64,000 bases of DNA from Mycoplasmopsis maculosa (GCF_900660665.1 NZ_LR215037.1:1-64000); one strand, 5' to 3'; positions 44,161 through 57,518 are shown, counted from the first letter of the stretch. The notes: generated by a model not told the origin, from the sequence alone. A program made the numbers and translations.

Positions 44161-45790
44161 TTATTCATTTAAAAATAAAAATTACTATAAAAAAGTTTCT
44201 TTTAGTATTATTAAATACATTTTTATTTGTTTATTTTTAATATTTGTTGCTTATTCATTTTTTACTTTAAATTTTCAACTTTCTTCAAACGGTTTGAGTT
44301 TATTTTTATTAAGAATTAAAAAAATATTTTCTTTTGAACAAAATAATAATTATGAAAATTATATTTTTACTACATTTAAATTTACTTTAAAAACAGTTCA
44401 GTATACTTCTTTAGGAACGTTAATAGGATTTTTATTTGCTATTTTAACAGCATTTTTAAGTTCAAAAACTTTTCATAAAAATTTATTATTAGTTTATTTA
44501 ATAAAAGTTTTTGTTCTTATATTAAGATCTATACCTGTTCTTGTAGTTCTTGAAATATTAAGAAATGGATTTGGTGATATTTTACAAGCTACATTAGTAT
44601 TAAGTTGATTTACCTGATTATGAGCCCATAAATATTTAGAGGATATATTTGAAAATAGTGATTATAATACTTTTAAAAATAATATTTTTTTAGGAAAAAA
44701 TAAATGAATTTCATTTTTTAAAAATGTAAATAATAGCTATAAAAACAAAATAATAGTTTTATTTTTATATTCATTTGAATCAAATATAAGATGAACCTCA
44801 ATATTAAGTTCTGCTGGATTATTTGGATTAGGTTATTTTTTGCAAGGAAAAAATACACTAGATTATAAATATATAGGTATTCCATTACTTTGACTAACTA
44901 TTACTTTATTGATAAATGAACTTATAGGAATTTTTTTAAATAAAATTATATTTTTTCAAAAAGCATTAGATAAAAAAACAAAGTTTTCAAAAAGAATATT
45001 TTTAAGACCTACTTTATACTTTTGAATATTATCTATTATATATTTATCATTGGCTATTTCTGTTTTATTTATAATTAATTACAAAGATATAAATATTAAT
45101 TTATTTTATAGTACTTTTGGTAAATATTTAGATATAGATTTTATATATATTAAAGAAAATATTTATAAACTTTTTATTAGTGTATATGATATTTTAAAAA
45201 TAAGTTCTATTGCTATATTTATTTCATATTTATTAAGTTTATTTATAGCTTATTTGGGAAATAATATAATTGGTAATAAATATAATATTTTGTTGATTAA
45301 ATTATTTCTTTTAATTTGTAGAATAATTCCTTCTGTAATAGTATTTATTTTATTTAATATGTTTTTTAATAGATTTGAAATACCTATATTAATAGTTATG
45401 ATTTTTAGTTCTACTAGAGCAATGGCTAAGTTTTTTATTGAAAGTTTAAATAGTGTTTATTCAGTAGGTTTATCAAATATGATTAAAACAAAATATTTTT
45501 CAAAAACTAAAATATTTTTTAAGTATATTTTACCTAATGCAAAAAATGAAATAATAAGTTTTGCTTTTTATAGATTTGAGAATGTATTTAGATCAATGAT
45601 AAGCTTTGGAGCTTTATCAACAATTGGAATAGGTTATATTTTAAGCAATGTAGCTAATTTAAAAATTGAAGAAGCAGATAGTAGAGTTAGTGCAATAAGT
45701 TTTGTTATAATGATATTTATTATTTTAATAGAGTTAATCAATATTTTTTATAAGATTTTTTATGACAAAAGAACTTTTAAGAAGAAATAA
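44144..45790 (+). CDS. Fused double-domain ABC permease (thiamine/TPP uptake)
   Basis: A 548-residue membrane protein with two PhnE-like permease halves in one chain. The first half contains FKFTLKTVQYTSLGTLIGFLFAILTAFLSS and VFVLILRSIPVLVVLEIL. The second has DILKISSIAIFISYLLSLFIAYLG, LICRIIPSVIVFILF and the coupling-loop segment KYILPNAKNEIISFAFYRFE. About ten to twelve membrane helices in total. Many Trp codons are UGA. Since ABC permeases act as two domains, this gene alone can supply the pore. Confidence 0.88.
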
Positions 45791-45792
45791 AT

Positions 45793-45818
45793 AAAAACGG
45801 ATAATTATCCGTTTTTTT
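45793..45818. terminator. Bidirectional terminator, permease / YwaF-like gene
   Basis: AAAAACGGATAATTATCCGTTTTT is a perfect palindrome with T-runs on both strands between two convergent genes. Confidence 0.9.
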
Positions 45819-45819
45819 A

Positions 45820-46815
45820 TTAAACCATAGGGTATTTTTTTTCTACTATTTCTTTATATGAAGAAGAATCAACAACTTCTAATTTTTTGTTTTCAATATT
45901 GTTTTCTTCATTTTCATTTTGTTCGCTTACAACTTGTGAATTAGATTTTTTATAGTTGTTTCTGTTAATTATACGTTTATGATATTCTTTAATAAGAAAT
46001 CTAAATAATACAATATTTAAGTATCCTAATAAAGCGACAAATAGTAGACCGACAACAAAGAATATATTTAATATAGCATCTAATCCTGCTATACTTATTG
46101 TTAAGTTTGGTAATGCGTTATATATTGCGTGTGTGTGTGCAAAACCAGTAACAAATGAAATACTCATAAATACTACTTTATTGTATACTTCGTATTCTGT
46201 ACCTAAATAAACAAATACATTTATTAATGCGCTTATGAATAAAATAGCACCCATACCTAGCATATAATTAACATATGTATATCTATCTCTAAATTTAACT
46301 TTTCCATTAAGAACAAGTGAAACACCTAATCCTAATAACAATGTAGCATTTATAAAAATATAAACATTTGATAATATTTCTTTTTGTAAAATAAGACCAT
46401 TAAATGGTACTAATAGCATCGCCCCGCCTATAAAAATTGATGAAATTGCAATTAGAGGCAATGAAAGATATTCAAATCTTTTATTTCTAATAAAAATGTA
46501 AAATGGTAAAACATATAACATTAAGCTATTTATACTTATTGGTAAGTTACTTAAGTCATATGTTACGTCATTAACTTTCATATTTGAAATAGCTGGCAGT
46601 TGTTTGAAGAATATTTCATTTATTAATAATAAACTTCAAATAACAGTTATAAATATTAAAATTCCTCTTCTTTTAGCAGTTATAATTGTAAAAACCATAC
46701 CTGTAACAACTAAAAGTGAAAGAGCAAAAGCTAAAATATGTACAGCACCATACATTGAGGGCATTTCAGATAATGCTTTGCTTGAGAAATTATAATAACC
46801 TTGTCAAAATGTCAT
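45820..46815 (-). CDS. YwaF-like (TIGR02206-type) membrane protein
   Basis: A 331-residue protein with about seven membrane segments and a polar, Glu/Lys/Asn-rich tail of about 65 residues. The stretch YDLSNLPISINSLMLYVLPFYIF resembles the DLPLHLC-type motif of TIGR02206 proteins (YwaF, TP0381), but the His and Cys are not kept, so the family call is tentative. The start at 46815 is set by a GGAG five bases upstream. It includes two UGA Trp codons that would otherwise shorten the protein. Function is unknown. It lies downstream of the ATP synthase operon on the same strand, across a 122-base gap. Confidence 0.65.
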
Positions 46816-46937
46816 TTAATCTCCTTTTATAAAATATTAAAATATAACTTTTAATATTAATTAATAATATTATATATTATAAATTAAAAAAATATTTGCC
46901 AAATTAATATTTATGACAAATATTTAATAACTTTAAA

Positions 46938-47354
46938 TTATTGTTTATCTTGCGAAACATTTATTCTATTAATAACTTTTTTAAGTTTTATTTCAAACAT
47001 TTTTTCTTCATTTTCACTAAGAGGTTTTTGTAATTGACTTAAAGCATATTCTTTATCTCTTTGAGCTTTAACAATATCAATTTGATCACTAAAAATAATA
47101 TCATTAGTAACTATTAATATTTCGGATTTATCAGCATATACAATTCCATCACTAATTGAACATAAAATTTTTTTATTTGTTTCATATTCATTAATAATCA
47201 ATTCACAAATATCAATTGTTGAAAGAAATTCACTTCTATTAGGCTCTATAATTATTCTTCCACCGCTTTTTGTAGACAAAGAAATGTTTGAAATTTTACC
47301 AGTGTAAAAATTATGATATTGAGTTATTATTTTTAAGTTTGAAAATTTATTCAT
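46938..47354 (-). CDS. atpC: ATP synthase epsilon subunit
   Basis: A 138-residue rotor-stalk subunit. It shows the beta-sandwich pattern with ISDGIVYADKSEILIVTNDIIFSDQID and a helical C-terminal hairpin. The sequence is divergent, but position at the end of the operon and length agree. A short gap of 24 bases separates it from atpD. Confidence 0.9.
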   Translation of the reverse strand: MNKFSNLKIITQYHNFYTGKISNISLSTKSGGRIIIEPNRSEFLSTIDICELIINEYETNKKILCSISDGIVYADKSEILIVTNDIIFSDQIDIVKAQRDKEYALSQLQKPLSENEEKMFEIKLKKVINRINVSQDKQ

Positions 47355-47378
47355 TTTACTTATAAACCTATAAAAAAA

Positions 47379-48830
<1,452 letters not shown>

Positions 48831-48856
48831 TTATTATTAAAATGGAATACTGTGAA

Positions 48857-49723
48857 TTAGACAGCATCTGCACCCGAAACAATTTCTATAATTTCTTGGG
48901 TTATTTTGCTTTGTCTTTTTCTATTATATTCAATATTTAAACTTTCTATTAATTGATCTGCATTATCAGTTGCATTTTCCATAGCAATTCTTCTAGAGGC
49001 AACTTCGCTTATTTTAGCATTTAAAATAGCGGTATAAATTTTGCTATCAATGTATAAAGGTATTGCTTCTTGCAAAATCTTTTTAGGACTTGGCTCAAAT
49101 TCTAAATTATGGTCAGACGGACCGTTACCTACTAATTCTTTAACTTTTTCACTATCAAAAGGATATATTTTTTCGCAAATTTCTGTTTGAACTAAATTAT
49201 TTATATATTTTGTATAAACAATATTTACAGAGCTAATTTCGCCTCTTTTATAAAGATTCATTGCTATTTTAACAATTTGCTTTACCATTTTATGGTAATT
49301 TGCGTTTTTATTACTTTGTTCTAAAGTTTGAATTAATTGATTTTTAAAAATTTGACTTAAACCTTTTAATCCATATGATCCAATAACTATTAATTTATCA
49401 TTTTCTTTTACTAAATTTTTTGTAGCTTTAATTATGTTAGAATTATAACCACCAGCTAATCCCAAATTACTAGAAACAGCTATATATAAGCTATTTTCGG
49501 AACTATTACTAGCTTTTGTAAAATAATTTAATTCATCTGCATATAAATTATTAAAAATTTTGTCAAACATAGCATCAAGTAATTGGTCATATTTTAAAAC
49601 TTCTTCATATTCAGCTTTGGCTTTTTTTAATTTTGAAAAACTAACCAATTCCATAGCATGTGTTATTTTTCTAATTGACCCTACAGTTGTAATTCTATTT
49701 TTAATATTATTAATACTTGACAT
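48857..49723 (-). CDS. atpG: ATP synthase gamma subunit
   Basis: A 288-residue central rotor shaft. The N-terminal helix has the pattern NIKNRITTVGSIRKITHAMELVSFSKLKKA, followed by the AVSSNLGLAGGYNSNI fold region. The C-terminal helix ends with the conserved SEVASRRIAMENATDNADQLIESLNIEYNRKRQSKITQEIIEIVSGADA. Length is typical. Confidence 0.97.
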   Translation of the reverse strand: MSSINNIKNRITTVGSIRKITHAMELVSFSKLKKAKAEYEEVLKYDQLLDAMFDKIFNNLYADELNYFTKASNSSENSLYIAVSSNLGLAGGYNSNIIKATKNLVKENDKLIVIGSYGLKGLSQIFKNQLIQTLEQSNKNANYHKMVKQIVKIAMNLYKRGEISSVNIVYTKYINNLVQTEICEKIYPFDSEKVKELVGNGPSDHNLEFEPSPKKILQEAIPLYIDSKIYTAILNAKISEVASRRIAMENATDNADQLIESLNIEYNRKRQSKITQEIIEIVSGADAV

Positions 49724-49735
49724 AACTATTATTTT

Positions 49736-51325
49736 CTATGCTTTTTCATTTTTTATACTATATTTAGAAGGCATTGGAGAATGATCATCAGGATTATATC
49801 CTGGAGTTGTTGTTATAATTTTATTTACAATATCAACTAGTATTCAAGCTAATTTATTATAAATTTCATCTGTGAGAACAAAGTTGTTATCTTTTATTTC
49901 TTTAACTAAATTTATTCCTTCAAGTGTTTTATTAATAAATTGTGAAACATTATTTCTATATTGTTTAACTTGCTCAAGCGGTAAAGGATTAATAATTTTT
50001 TCCTTAACACCTAATAAAACAGCTACTTCAGTAATTTGATTAAAAGGAGAATATTGTTCTTGTTTTAAAATTTCATAAACTTTTGCACCATGCTTTAAAA
50101 TATTTTTTGTTGAATCATCTAAATCTGAACCAAATTGAGCAAATGAAAGCATTTCATTATATTGTGCTAATTCAAGTTTTAAAGATCCGCTAACTTGTTT
50201 CATAGCTTTTATTTGCGCACTTGAACCTACACGACTAACACTATAACCAACATCTACTGCAGGTCTTTGTCCTGAATTAAATAAATTTTCACGAGTAAAT
50301 ATTTGCCCATCTGTTATCGAAATAACATTTGTTGGAATATATGCTGATATATCTCCTTGTTGTGTTTCTATAATTGGCAATGCTGTAATAGAACCACCAC
50401 CATTATCTTTATTTACTCTAGCTGATCTTTCTAATAGTTGTGAATGAAGATAGAAAACATCACCTGGGTAAGCTTCACGACCAGGAGGTCTTCTTAATAA
50501 TAGAGAAATAGTTCTATATGCAACAGCATGTTTTGATAAATCATCATATACTATTAAAACATCTTCGCCTTTTGACATTCATTCTTCAGCGATTGCTGTT
50601 CCTGAATATGGAGCTATATATTGCATTGGTGAAAGTTCACTAGCACCTGCTATAACAACAGTTGTATATTCCATAGCGCCTGTATCTTGTAATTTTTTTA
50701 CTATTTGAGCAACTGTAGAATTTTTTTGACCAACAGCTACATAAATACATTTTACGTTTTTATCTTTTTGATTAATAATAGTATCTATTGCAATAGAAGT
50801 TTTTCCTGTTTGTCTATCACCGATAATTAATTCACGTTGACCTTTACCAATAGGTATCATAGAATCTATAGAAATTATCCCGGTTTCAAGAGGTTGATTA
50901 ACTTCTTTACGTGTCATAACACCAGGAGCTATTTTAAATACTTCTCCATTTTTTTTAGTTATTATTTTTCCTTTTCCATCTATTGGTTCACCAAGAGCAT
51001 TTACAACACGACCTATCATTTCATCACCAACTGGTATTGAAATAACTTCACCAGTTCTTTGACATTGATCGCCCTCGCTTAATTCATCTGCATTGCCAAA
51101 AATAGCAACACCTGCAACTTCTTCTTCAAGGTTTAAAATAAGGCCATAAATATCATTTTTAAATTTTATTATTTCACCATTTTTAGCATTATCAAGACCA
51201 CTTACTAAAGCTATACAGTCACCTATTGTAACTATATTACCGACTTCTGAATAATCAATCTTTGAGTCAAAACTTCTAATTTTATCTTTAATAATTGCAC
51301 TAATTTCACTCATTTGATTAGCCAT
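49736..51325 (-). CDS. atpA: ATP synthase alpha subunit
   Basis: A 529-residue F1 subunit, broken only by two UGA Trp codons. Walker [10 protein letters not shown], the [19 protein letters not shown] helix, the conserved catalytic-site region [31 protein letters not shown], and [27 protein letters not shown]. The C-terminus carries a short extension after the usual end ([15 protein letters not shown]). The start overlaps the atpH end by eight bases. Confidence 0.98.
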
Positions 51326-51881
51326 TTAAACCTCCTTTATTTAATAAATTTTCTTTTATTTTTTGTAAATCTGATTCCATGTTATTTTCTATAACATTAT
51401 TTTTAAGTACTATTTTAAAACCAGAAATAATATTTTTGTCTATATGAGTTTCAATGATTATTTTTGTTTTATAATCATTTTCAAGTTTTAATTTTATTTT
51501 TTCTACTTTCTCATTGTCTATACTAAAAGCACTATAAACATGAGCTATTGTTATATTTAATTTTTCTTCAAAAAAGTTAATAATAAGTTTAATTATTCTT
51601 GGCAAAAGATAAGAATTACCTTGATTAATTAAGATTTTTAAAAAAGAATTAAAATATTTTAAATCTAAATTATTAAAGTTATTTGTTAAATAATCTACAA
51701 TTTCATCTTTCTTATTTTTTTCAATTTTTGAATCAGAAAAAAATAAGTGAATTTTTTCTTTTTTAATTAATTCATTATTAAAATCAACTAAAAATTTATA
51801 ATAATCATTAATTTCATTGTTTTCGTTAATTAATTCGAAAAGTGCTAAAGCATAGCTGTCTGCTTTTGCTTTTGTAAACAT
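51318..51881 (-). CDS. atpH: ATP synthase delta subunit
   Basis: A 187-residue stator subunit linking F1 to the b stalk. It has the N-terminal helical domain ([16 protein letters not shown]) and a C-terminal part ending with [32 protein letters not shown], which matches the family's end. It overlaps the atpA start and lies one base from atpF. Confidence 0.93.
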   Translation of the reverse strand: MFTKAKADSYALALFELINENNEINDYYKFLVDFNNELIKKEKIHLFFSDSKIEKNKKDEIVDYLTNNFNNLDLKYFNSFLKILINQGNSYLLPRIIKLIINFFEEKLNITIAHVYSAFSIDNEKVEKIKLKLENDYKTKIIIETHIDKNIISGFKIVLKNNVIENNMESDLQKIKENLLNKGGLNG

Positions 51882-51882
51882 A

Positions 51883-52446
51883 TTATGAATTTAAAAAGTT
51901 ATCTATAATTTCATTTTGAGAGTCTTCTGAAACATCTTTTTTTATTATTTTTCTGCTGATTTCAATAGCAGCTTTAACAATATTATCTTTTGATTCAGCT
52001 AATAAAGCATCATGTTCAGCTTTTATTTCTAAACGAGCTTTTTCTTTTATTCTTTTTGACTCTATTTTTGCTTTTTCAGTATAACTTGCAATAACACTTT
52101 CACCATGAATTTTTGCTTCTTTAACTATGTTATTTGCATCTTCATAAGCTTTTGCTAATCTTTGATTAGCTTCTTCTAACTTAGTTTTACTTAAATTATT
52201 ATTACTTTCAGCATCGTTAATATTTGATTGAATATAATCTTGTCTTTCTTTAATTGATTTTTTTAATGGCTTATATAATAAAAATCATAAAATAATAATA
52301 ACCAAAGTTAATGCTATTAAAGTAGCAATCATCATTGGAATTGATGGAAATAATTTTTCAAATTTATCTTTTAATGAATCACTTAATGCGTTAGGTTTAC
52401 CTTGTTCATTAGTTGCTTCAATTAAAAATTTTGTAATATTTTGCAT
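51883..52446 (-). CDS. atpF: ATP synthase b subunit
   Basis: A 187-residue stator arm. About 37 hydrophilic residues come first, then one membrane helix (MMIATLIALTLVIIILWFLLY, Trp by UGA). The long charged helix follows with many Ala/Glu/Lys (SIKERQDYIQSNINDAESNNN to RISRKIIKKDVS-like end). The N-terminus here has no lipobox, unlike some mycoplasma b subunits. The start two bases from the atpE stop fits the operon. Confidence 0.94.
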
Positions 52447-52448
52447 AA

Positions 52449-52700
<252 letters not shown>

Positions 52701-53501
52701 TTAATATACGTTTTCATTTAAAGTTATTTTTTGTGTATTTAATTCTTGTGAATTTTCTTTATTTTTCTTCTTATAAGCTGTTATTTCAACTTCATTAGCT
52801 CAATAAACAGTTGTAAGAGCACAGAATACAAGAGTTTGTATGTATGCACTAAATATATCAAAATACATATGTAAAAATGGAGTTACTATTGGCGCAAATA
52901 ATGGTCATGGTTGATTTAAAGGGTTTTCAGCAAAATAAGCTGTATTAAAATCTTGACCTAAAATTTTACTTCATGCAAGTCCTGCTATAAAATAAACTAA
53001 AAATATTATTGAAGCCCCACCTATAACATTTCCAAAAATACGAAAACTAAGACTTATTAAAGGAGCATATTGTCCTATAAGTTCTATTGGGTTCATGTAT
53101 CTTTTTAAAAATCTTCATTTTTGGTATATAAATGCAGTTATGTATATTCCTAATCATGTAACAAAAGCAGCAACAAAAGCTACAGAATAACTTGTAACAA
53201 TAGGTTCTAAACCTAACATACTAATTAGTAACCCTATAAATAAAAATGTAGAAATTCCAAATATATAAAATCTTGCCTTAGGTAATTTACCTTCTGTATT
53301 TTCATCAAAGTTAGCATCAATATAATTTATATAGCCTTCCATAACAAACAATAAACCGTGAGGCGCTTTATTTGGTTTTGATTCTTTCTTTATCAAAATA
53401 TAAGTTGTTAAAGAAAGAATAAAACAAATTAATACAACTATAATTAATGAAAATAATTGTGGTTGATTTCATTCTCATAAAGCACTAGTAATTTTTTTCA
53501 A
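52701..53501 (-). CDS. atpB: ATP synthase a subunit
   Basis: A 266-residue membrane stator with the ion channel. Helices carry YMNPIELIGQYAPLISLSFRIFGNVIGG, which contains the essential Arg in LSFRIFGN, and a C-terminal FLHMYFDIFSAYIQTLVFCALTTVYWANE. The start is a TTG codon at 53501 with a strong AAAGGAGG nine bases upstream; no ATG fits the N-terminus (ALWEWNQPQLFS, two UGA Trp). It is the second gene of the operon. Confidence 0.95.
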
Positions 53502-53518
53502 ATTCTGTCCCCTCCTTT

Positions 53519-53959
53519 CTATTTATTAATTTTCTTTTTTGTAATTGAAGAAAGAAAAATAGATATTTTATAAATTTCTGTACCAAATAAAAATGAAATT
53601 ATATTAATTGGATACATTGAGTAAGCTAATTTAATATTTTTATTAAAAAGGTTTTTTTTATTTAAAAGGTTGTATTTATTTATATAAATGATAAGAATTA
53701 TGATTGAACAAATAATAACCATTCTAAATAAAAAACCACAAAAACTAATAAAACTAGCAGTTCTTTTAGTTTTTGTTATAAAAAATAAGCTTATATAATC
53801 AGAAATAAAATAATTTAAATATGAAATAGAACTTCCGATTAAAAACCCTAAAAATAAAGAAAAATTTACCAATTTGTAAAAGCATAGTAATAAAACTGAA
53901 ATTACAAATTGAACTATAAAAAAGATAGTGATTGTTATTTTTTCTTTATTAAAATTCAT
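53519..53959 (-). CDS. AtpI-like membrane protein at the head of the ATP synthase operon
   Basis: A 146-residue protein with four predicted membrane helices and a basic end (ITKKKINK). It corresponds in place and topology to AtpI, or the MG406-type protein of mycoplasmas, thought to help assemble the c ring. Sequence similarity is low, so the call rests on position. A start 12 codons further upstream is possible, but the ATG at 53959 has GAAGGA before it. Confidence 0.75.
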   Translation of the reverse strand: MNFNKEKITITIFFIVQFVISVLLLCFYKLVNFSLFLGFLIGSSISYLNYFISDYISLFFITKTKRTASFISFCGFLFRMVIICSIIILIIYINKYNLLNKKNLFNKNIKLAYSMYPINIISFLFGTEIYKISIFLSSITKKKINK

Positions 53960-53974
53960 TTTGTCCTTCTTCAA

Positions 53975-53992
53975 TATGTTATTTATAACATA
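53975..53992. repeat. Palindrome upstream of the ATP synthase operon
   Basis: TATGTTAT-TT-ATAACATA is a perfect 8-base inverted repeat 16 bases before the atpI-like start. It is close to where the operator or RNA 5' end would be. No regulator is known. Confidence 0.45.
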
Positions 53993-54145
53993 CAAGTATT
54001 TTAATACTTTATATAAAGAAAAAATATTTTTTTTGAAAAAATATCATATATTTTTAATTTTTATTATAAATTAAAGTTTTTTAAGATATTTATTAAATTA
54101 TTTTTTTGTTAAAATAAATACTATTAATTAAATTAAAGGATAAAA

Positions 54146-55975
54146 ATGAAAATAAATAAAAAAATAATAATACCGATTTCAACTTTGCCATTTTTAATGG
54201 TATCTTGTTCAAATTTATCAACTAATAAAGAAAATAGTGATGTAGAAAATAAAGCTAAAAATTTAAAAATTGAATTGTTAGAAAATAAAAATATTGAAGA
54301 AGCTTTAAAAATTGAAAGTTATAAAATAACAAAAATAGATAATTATGTATTTAATTTAATTTCTATAGAAAAAATTAGCGAAAACAGCGTTAAAATTAAT
54401 TATTCATTAATTGATATAAAAAATAATTATGAATCTAAGATTTATACAAAAGAATTTAATAGAATTTCAAACAATGTAATTTTTGATAATAAAAAAGATA
54501 TTTTAAAAGGTGGTTCTAAAAACGGAATAGAAATAGATAAAATGTTTCAGATTTTTGAATTATTTAATTTTTCTAATGAAAATTTACCTAGCGAAAACGC
54601 TGATTTAATTTCCATTAAAAATAACGCTGATTTAGAAATAAAACAATTTTCTATTTTTAATTTAAATGATATGACAGGTGAATTATCAATAAAATTTTCA
54701 GGCAAATATAAAAATGAAGATTTTTACGATTTAATTGTTAATTTTTCTGGATCTAAAAAATTAAACACTTCACTTCAATCAATAAAATATCTAATTGATT
54801 ATGATTATATCTTTGAAAACAAAATTAATATAGATAATTTAGAAGCATATAAAAACAAAGATTTTCTTAATTTTTTTAGTGAATTAAAGTTTTCAAATTA
54901 TGATAATAAAACTTTTGATATTAAAAAAATGCAGAGTGAAAATAAATTAATAATTAACGATTTAAGTTTTTTAAACGGTAAATCTAATAAAAAAATTAAT
55001 TTAAATTTAAATATAAAAAATATTTTTTATGAAAATGGAATTCAAAAAGAAGATTTTTATAATATAACAAGAAATTCTTTTTTTGAAATTAATTTAAGCT
55101 TTAATGATTATGAATATTTAAATTATGTTTTAAATAATAAAATTATTATTTATGAAGATTTATCTTTTATTTCAAAAAACACTTATGCATCAAAATTGTG
55201 GTCTGATTTCAAGTTAACAAATGAATTTTTAGCAAATTTTTATGAATTCGAGCAGGGTTGAGATAATTTTAAAAATGAAAAATTAAAGGTAAAAGTAATC
55301 AATGTAATACCAAATGATATTAAAGGTGAAGTTATAATATATTTTGTTGTTAAAGTTGCTGATTCAGATAGTTATGAAGAGATTAAATCAATTGAAGAAA
55401 GAAAATTAGTAATTACTGGTTTTAAGAAAATAACAAATGAGTTATTATTAAATAATATTTTTATTCAATTTAATCATGAATATAAGGATATTACAAAATT
55501 AGCAAAAAACATAAAAAGTTCATATGACAATTCAAATGATAAACAAAATTTTAAAATTGAAGGTTCTGATTTAATAAAATATGTAGGTTATTTTCAAGAT
55601 GAAAATTTATGGATACCAATCGTAGATTTAGGAATAAATGAAAAAAATGAGTCAAGAATTAATAAAAGTTCTAGATTTAATTTATACTTTGGATCAGAGG
55701 ACTTATTTAATTCAATAGATACACAAAACGGGACAAATTTTTTAACTTCTGAAAATGGTGATTTATTTTTTTCTATTAGCAGATTAGAAATAGAGTTCTT
55801 AAAAATTCATAATATAGAAATAAGATATTTTGAACAAACTAACAAAACAAGAGTTTATCTTGAATTAGAATTAAATATTAAAATTGGCATTTTATCTGGC
55901 ACTGAAACAAATAGTATGAATGCCAATGAAATAATAATTACTAAAAATGTTTCGTCATTGTTGCCATTAGACTAA
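54146..55975 (+). CDS. Lipoprotein of unknown function
   Basis: A 609-residue surface lipoprotein with signal peptide MKINKKIIIPISTLPFLM and lipobox Cys21 (VSCSN). The rest is Lys/Asn/Ile-rich with many short beta-like segments (for example DMTGELSIKFSGKYKNEDFY and KGEVIIYFVVKVAD). Internal similarity of these segments suggests repeated domains, though no family was recognised. AAAGGA precedes the ATG. It is transcribed alone, divergent from the ATP synthase operon. One Trp is UGA and two are TGG. Confidence 0.85.
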
Positions 55976-55982
55976 TAAAATT

Positions 55983-56003
55983 ATCTGAAATTTCAGATTT
56001 TTT
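55983..56003 (+). terminator. Terminator after the lipoprotein gene
   Basis: ATCTGAAATTTCAGAT is a perfect hairpin with seven T residues, eight bases past the stop codon. Confidence 0.9.
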
Positions 56004-56131
56004 TATTTAGAAAAATTTAAAAAGTTATTTTTTTAATGTTTTTTATTCATTTTTTTAACTTTTTAATTTTTTATCTATTTTTTTGTATATAATAATTTTC
56101 GTTCGAACTTATAATAAAAAACGAGGAAAAA

Positions 56132-57508
56132 ATGAAAAAATTTGATATTGTTGTTTTAGGGGCTGGCCCTGGTGGTTATAGCTTAGCAAATATTTTATCT
56201 TCAAATGGTAAAAAAGTTGCGCTTATTGAAAAAAAACATTTTGGTGGTACATGTGTTAATGAAGGATGTATATCAACAAAAACTTTAATTAAGAGCGCAA
56301 AAGTGTTTGAAAATATTAAAAGTGCAAAAGAATATGGATTAATTTCTGAAAAAAATGATTTTAATTTTCAAGCAATTCAAGAAAGAAGAATTAATAATAA
56401 AAATCTTTTAAATGGAGCTATTAAAAATTCAATAATTGATGCAGGAGTTGAAATTTTATTTGGTGAAGGCGAGGTTATTGATAAAAACACATTAATTGTT
56501 AATGGTGAAAAAATAAATACTGATATTTTGGTTTTAGCTACTGGAGCTAGAAGCAGAGAATTAGATATAAAAGGTTTTAAAGAAGCAAAAGATAATGGTA
56601 TTCTTATAAATTCTACTGATGCAATGTCATTATCTAAAAAACCGGATTCACTTACAATAATAGGTTCTGGTCCTGTTGCATTAGAGTTTGCTTATTTTTA
56701 TTCAACATTTGGAACAAAAGTTACAATTGTTGAAGCCAATAAATTTATGTCTAATTTTGATATTGATTTACAAACAAAAGTTAAAGAGTATATATTAGAT
56801 AGAAACATTGAGATAATTGAAAATGCTAAAATCCAAGAAATTAATGATAATGCTTTAATAATAAAACAAGGTGATGAAATTAAAGAAATTGTAAGTTCAT
56901 ATATTTTATCAGCTGTTGGTAGAGTTGCTAATACTGAATCATTTAAAAAATTAAATTTAGAATTAAATCCAAATGGTTCAGTAAAAGTTAATCAATATAT
57001 GGAGACAAGTATTCAAAATGTTTATGCATTAGGAGATGTTACTGGTATTATGATGCTTTCAACTTTTGCTTATAAATCAGGTGATGTTATAGCAAAAAGA
57101 ATTTTAAATAAAGAAGCTCTTAAAGAAGTTGTAAATCCAAAATTAATTCCTTGATCAGTTTATTTAAATCCAGAATTTTCAGGAGTTGGATACACAGAGC
57201 AAGAATTAAAAGATAAAAATGTTGATTACGCAGTTGTTAATGTACCTACAGCTGCATTACCAAGAGCTCATGCTGATAATTTAGATAAAAAAACAGGTTT
57301 TATAAAAATGTTAGTTGATAAAAAAACAGATAAATTATTAGGTGCATTTATGTTTGTTGAAGGATCTCATTTAATTATTAATGAATTAGCTTTAGCAATG
57401 TCTAAAGATATTACATTTACACAGTTACAAGAACACCCTTTCACTCACCCTACTATTTCAGAAGCTGTTTATTATGGATCAAGAGGATATACTTTTTCTA
57501 AAAAATAA
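56132..57508 (+). CDS. lpdA: Dihydrolipoamide dehydrogenase
   Basis: A 458-residue flavoprotein disulfide reductase, the E3 of 2-oxoacid dehydrogenase complexes. FAD motif GAGPGGY is at 10-16, the redox disulfide is Cys41-Cys46 in GGTCVNEGCIS, the NAD motif is IIGSGPVALEFAYFYSTFG, the second FAD motif is VYALGDVTG, and the active-site His-Glu is in HPFTHPTISEAV. No lipoyl domain precedes it, unlike in some mycoplasmas. No pdhA, pdhB or pdhC gene is next to it. One UGA Trp lies in LIPWSVYL. It is transcribed alone. Confidence 0.95.
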
Positions 57509-57518
57509 CGATAAAAAT

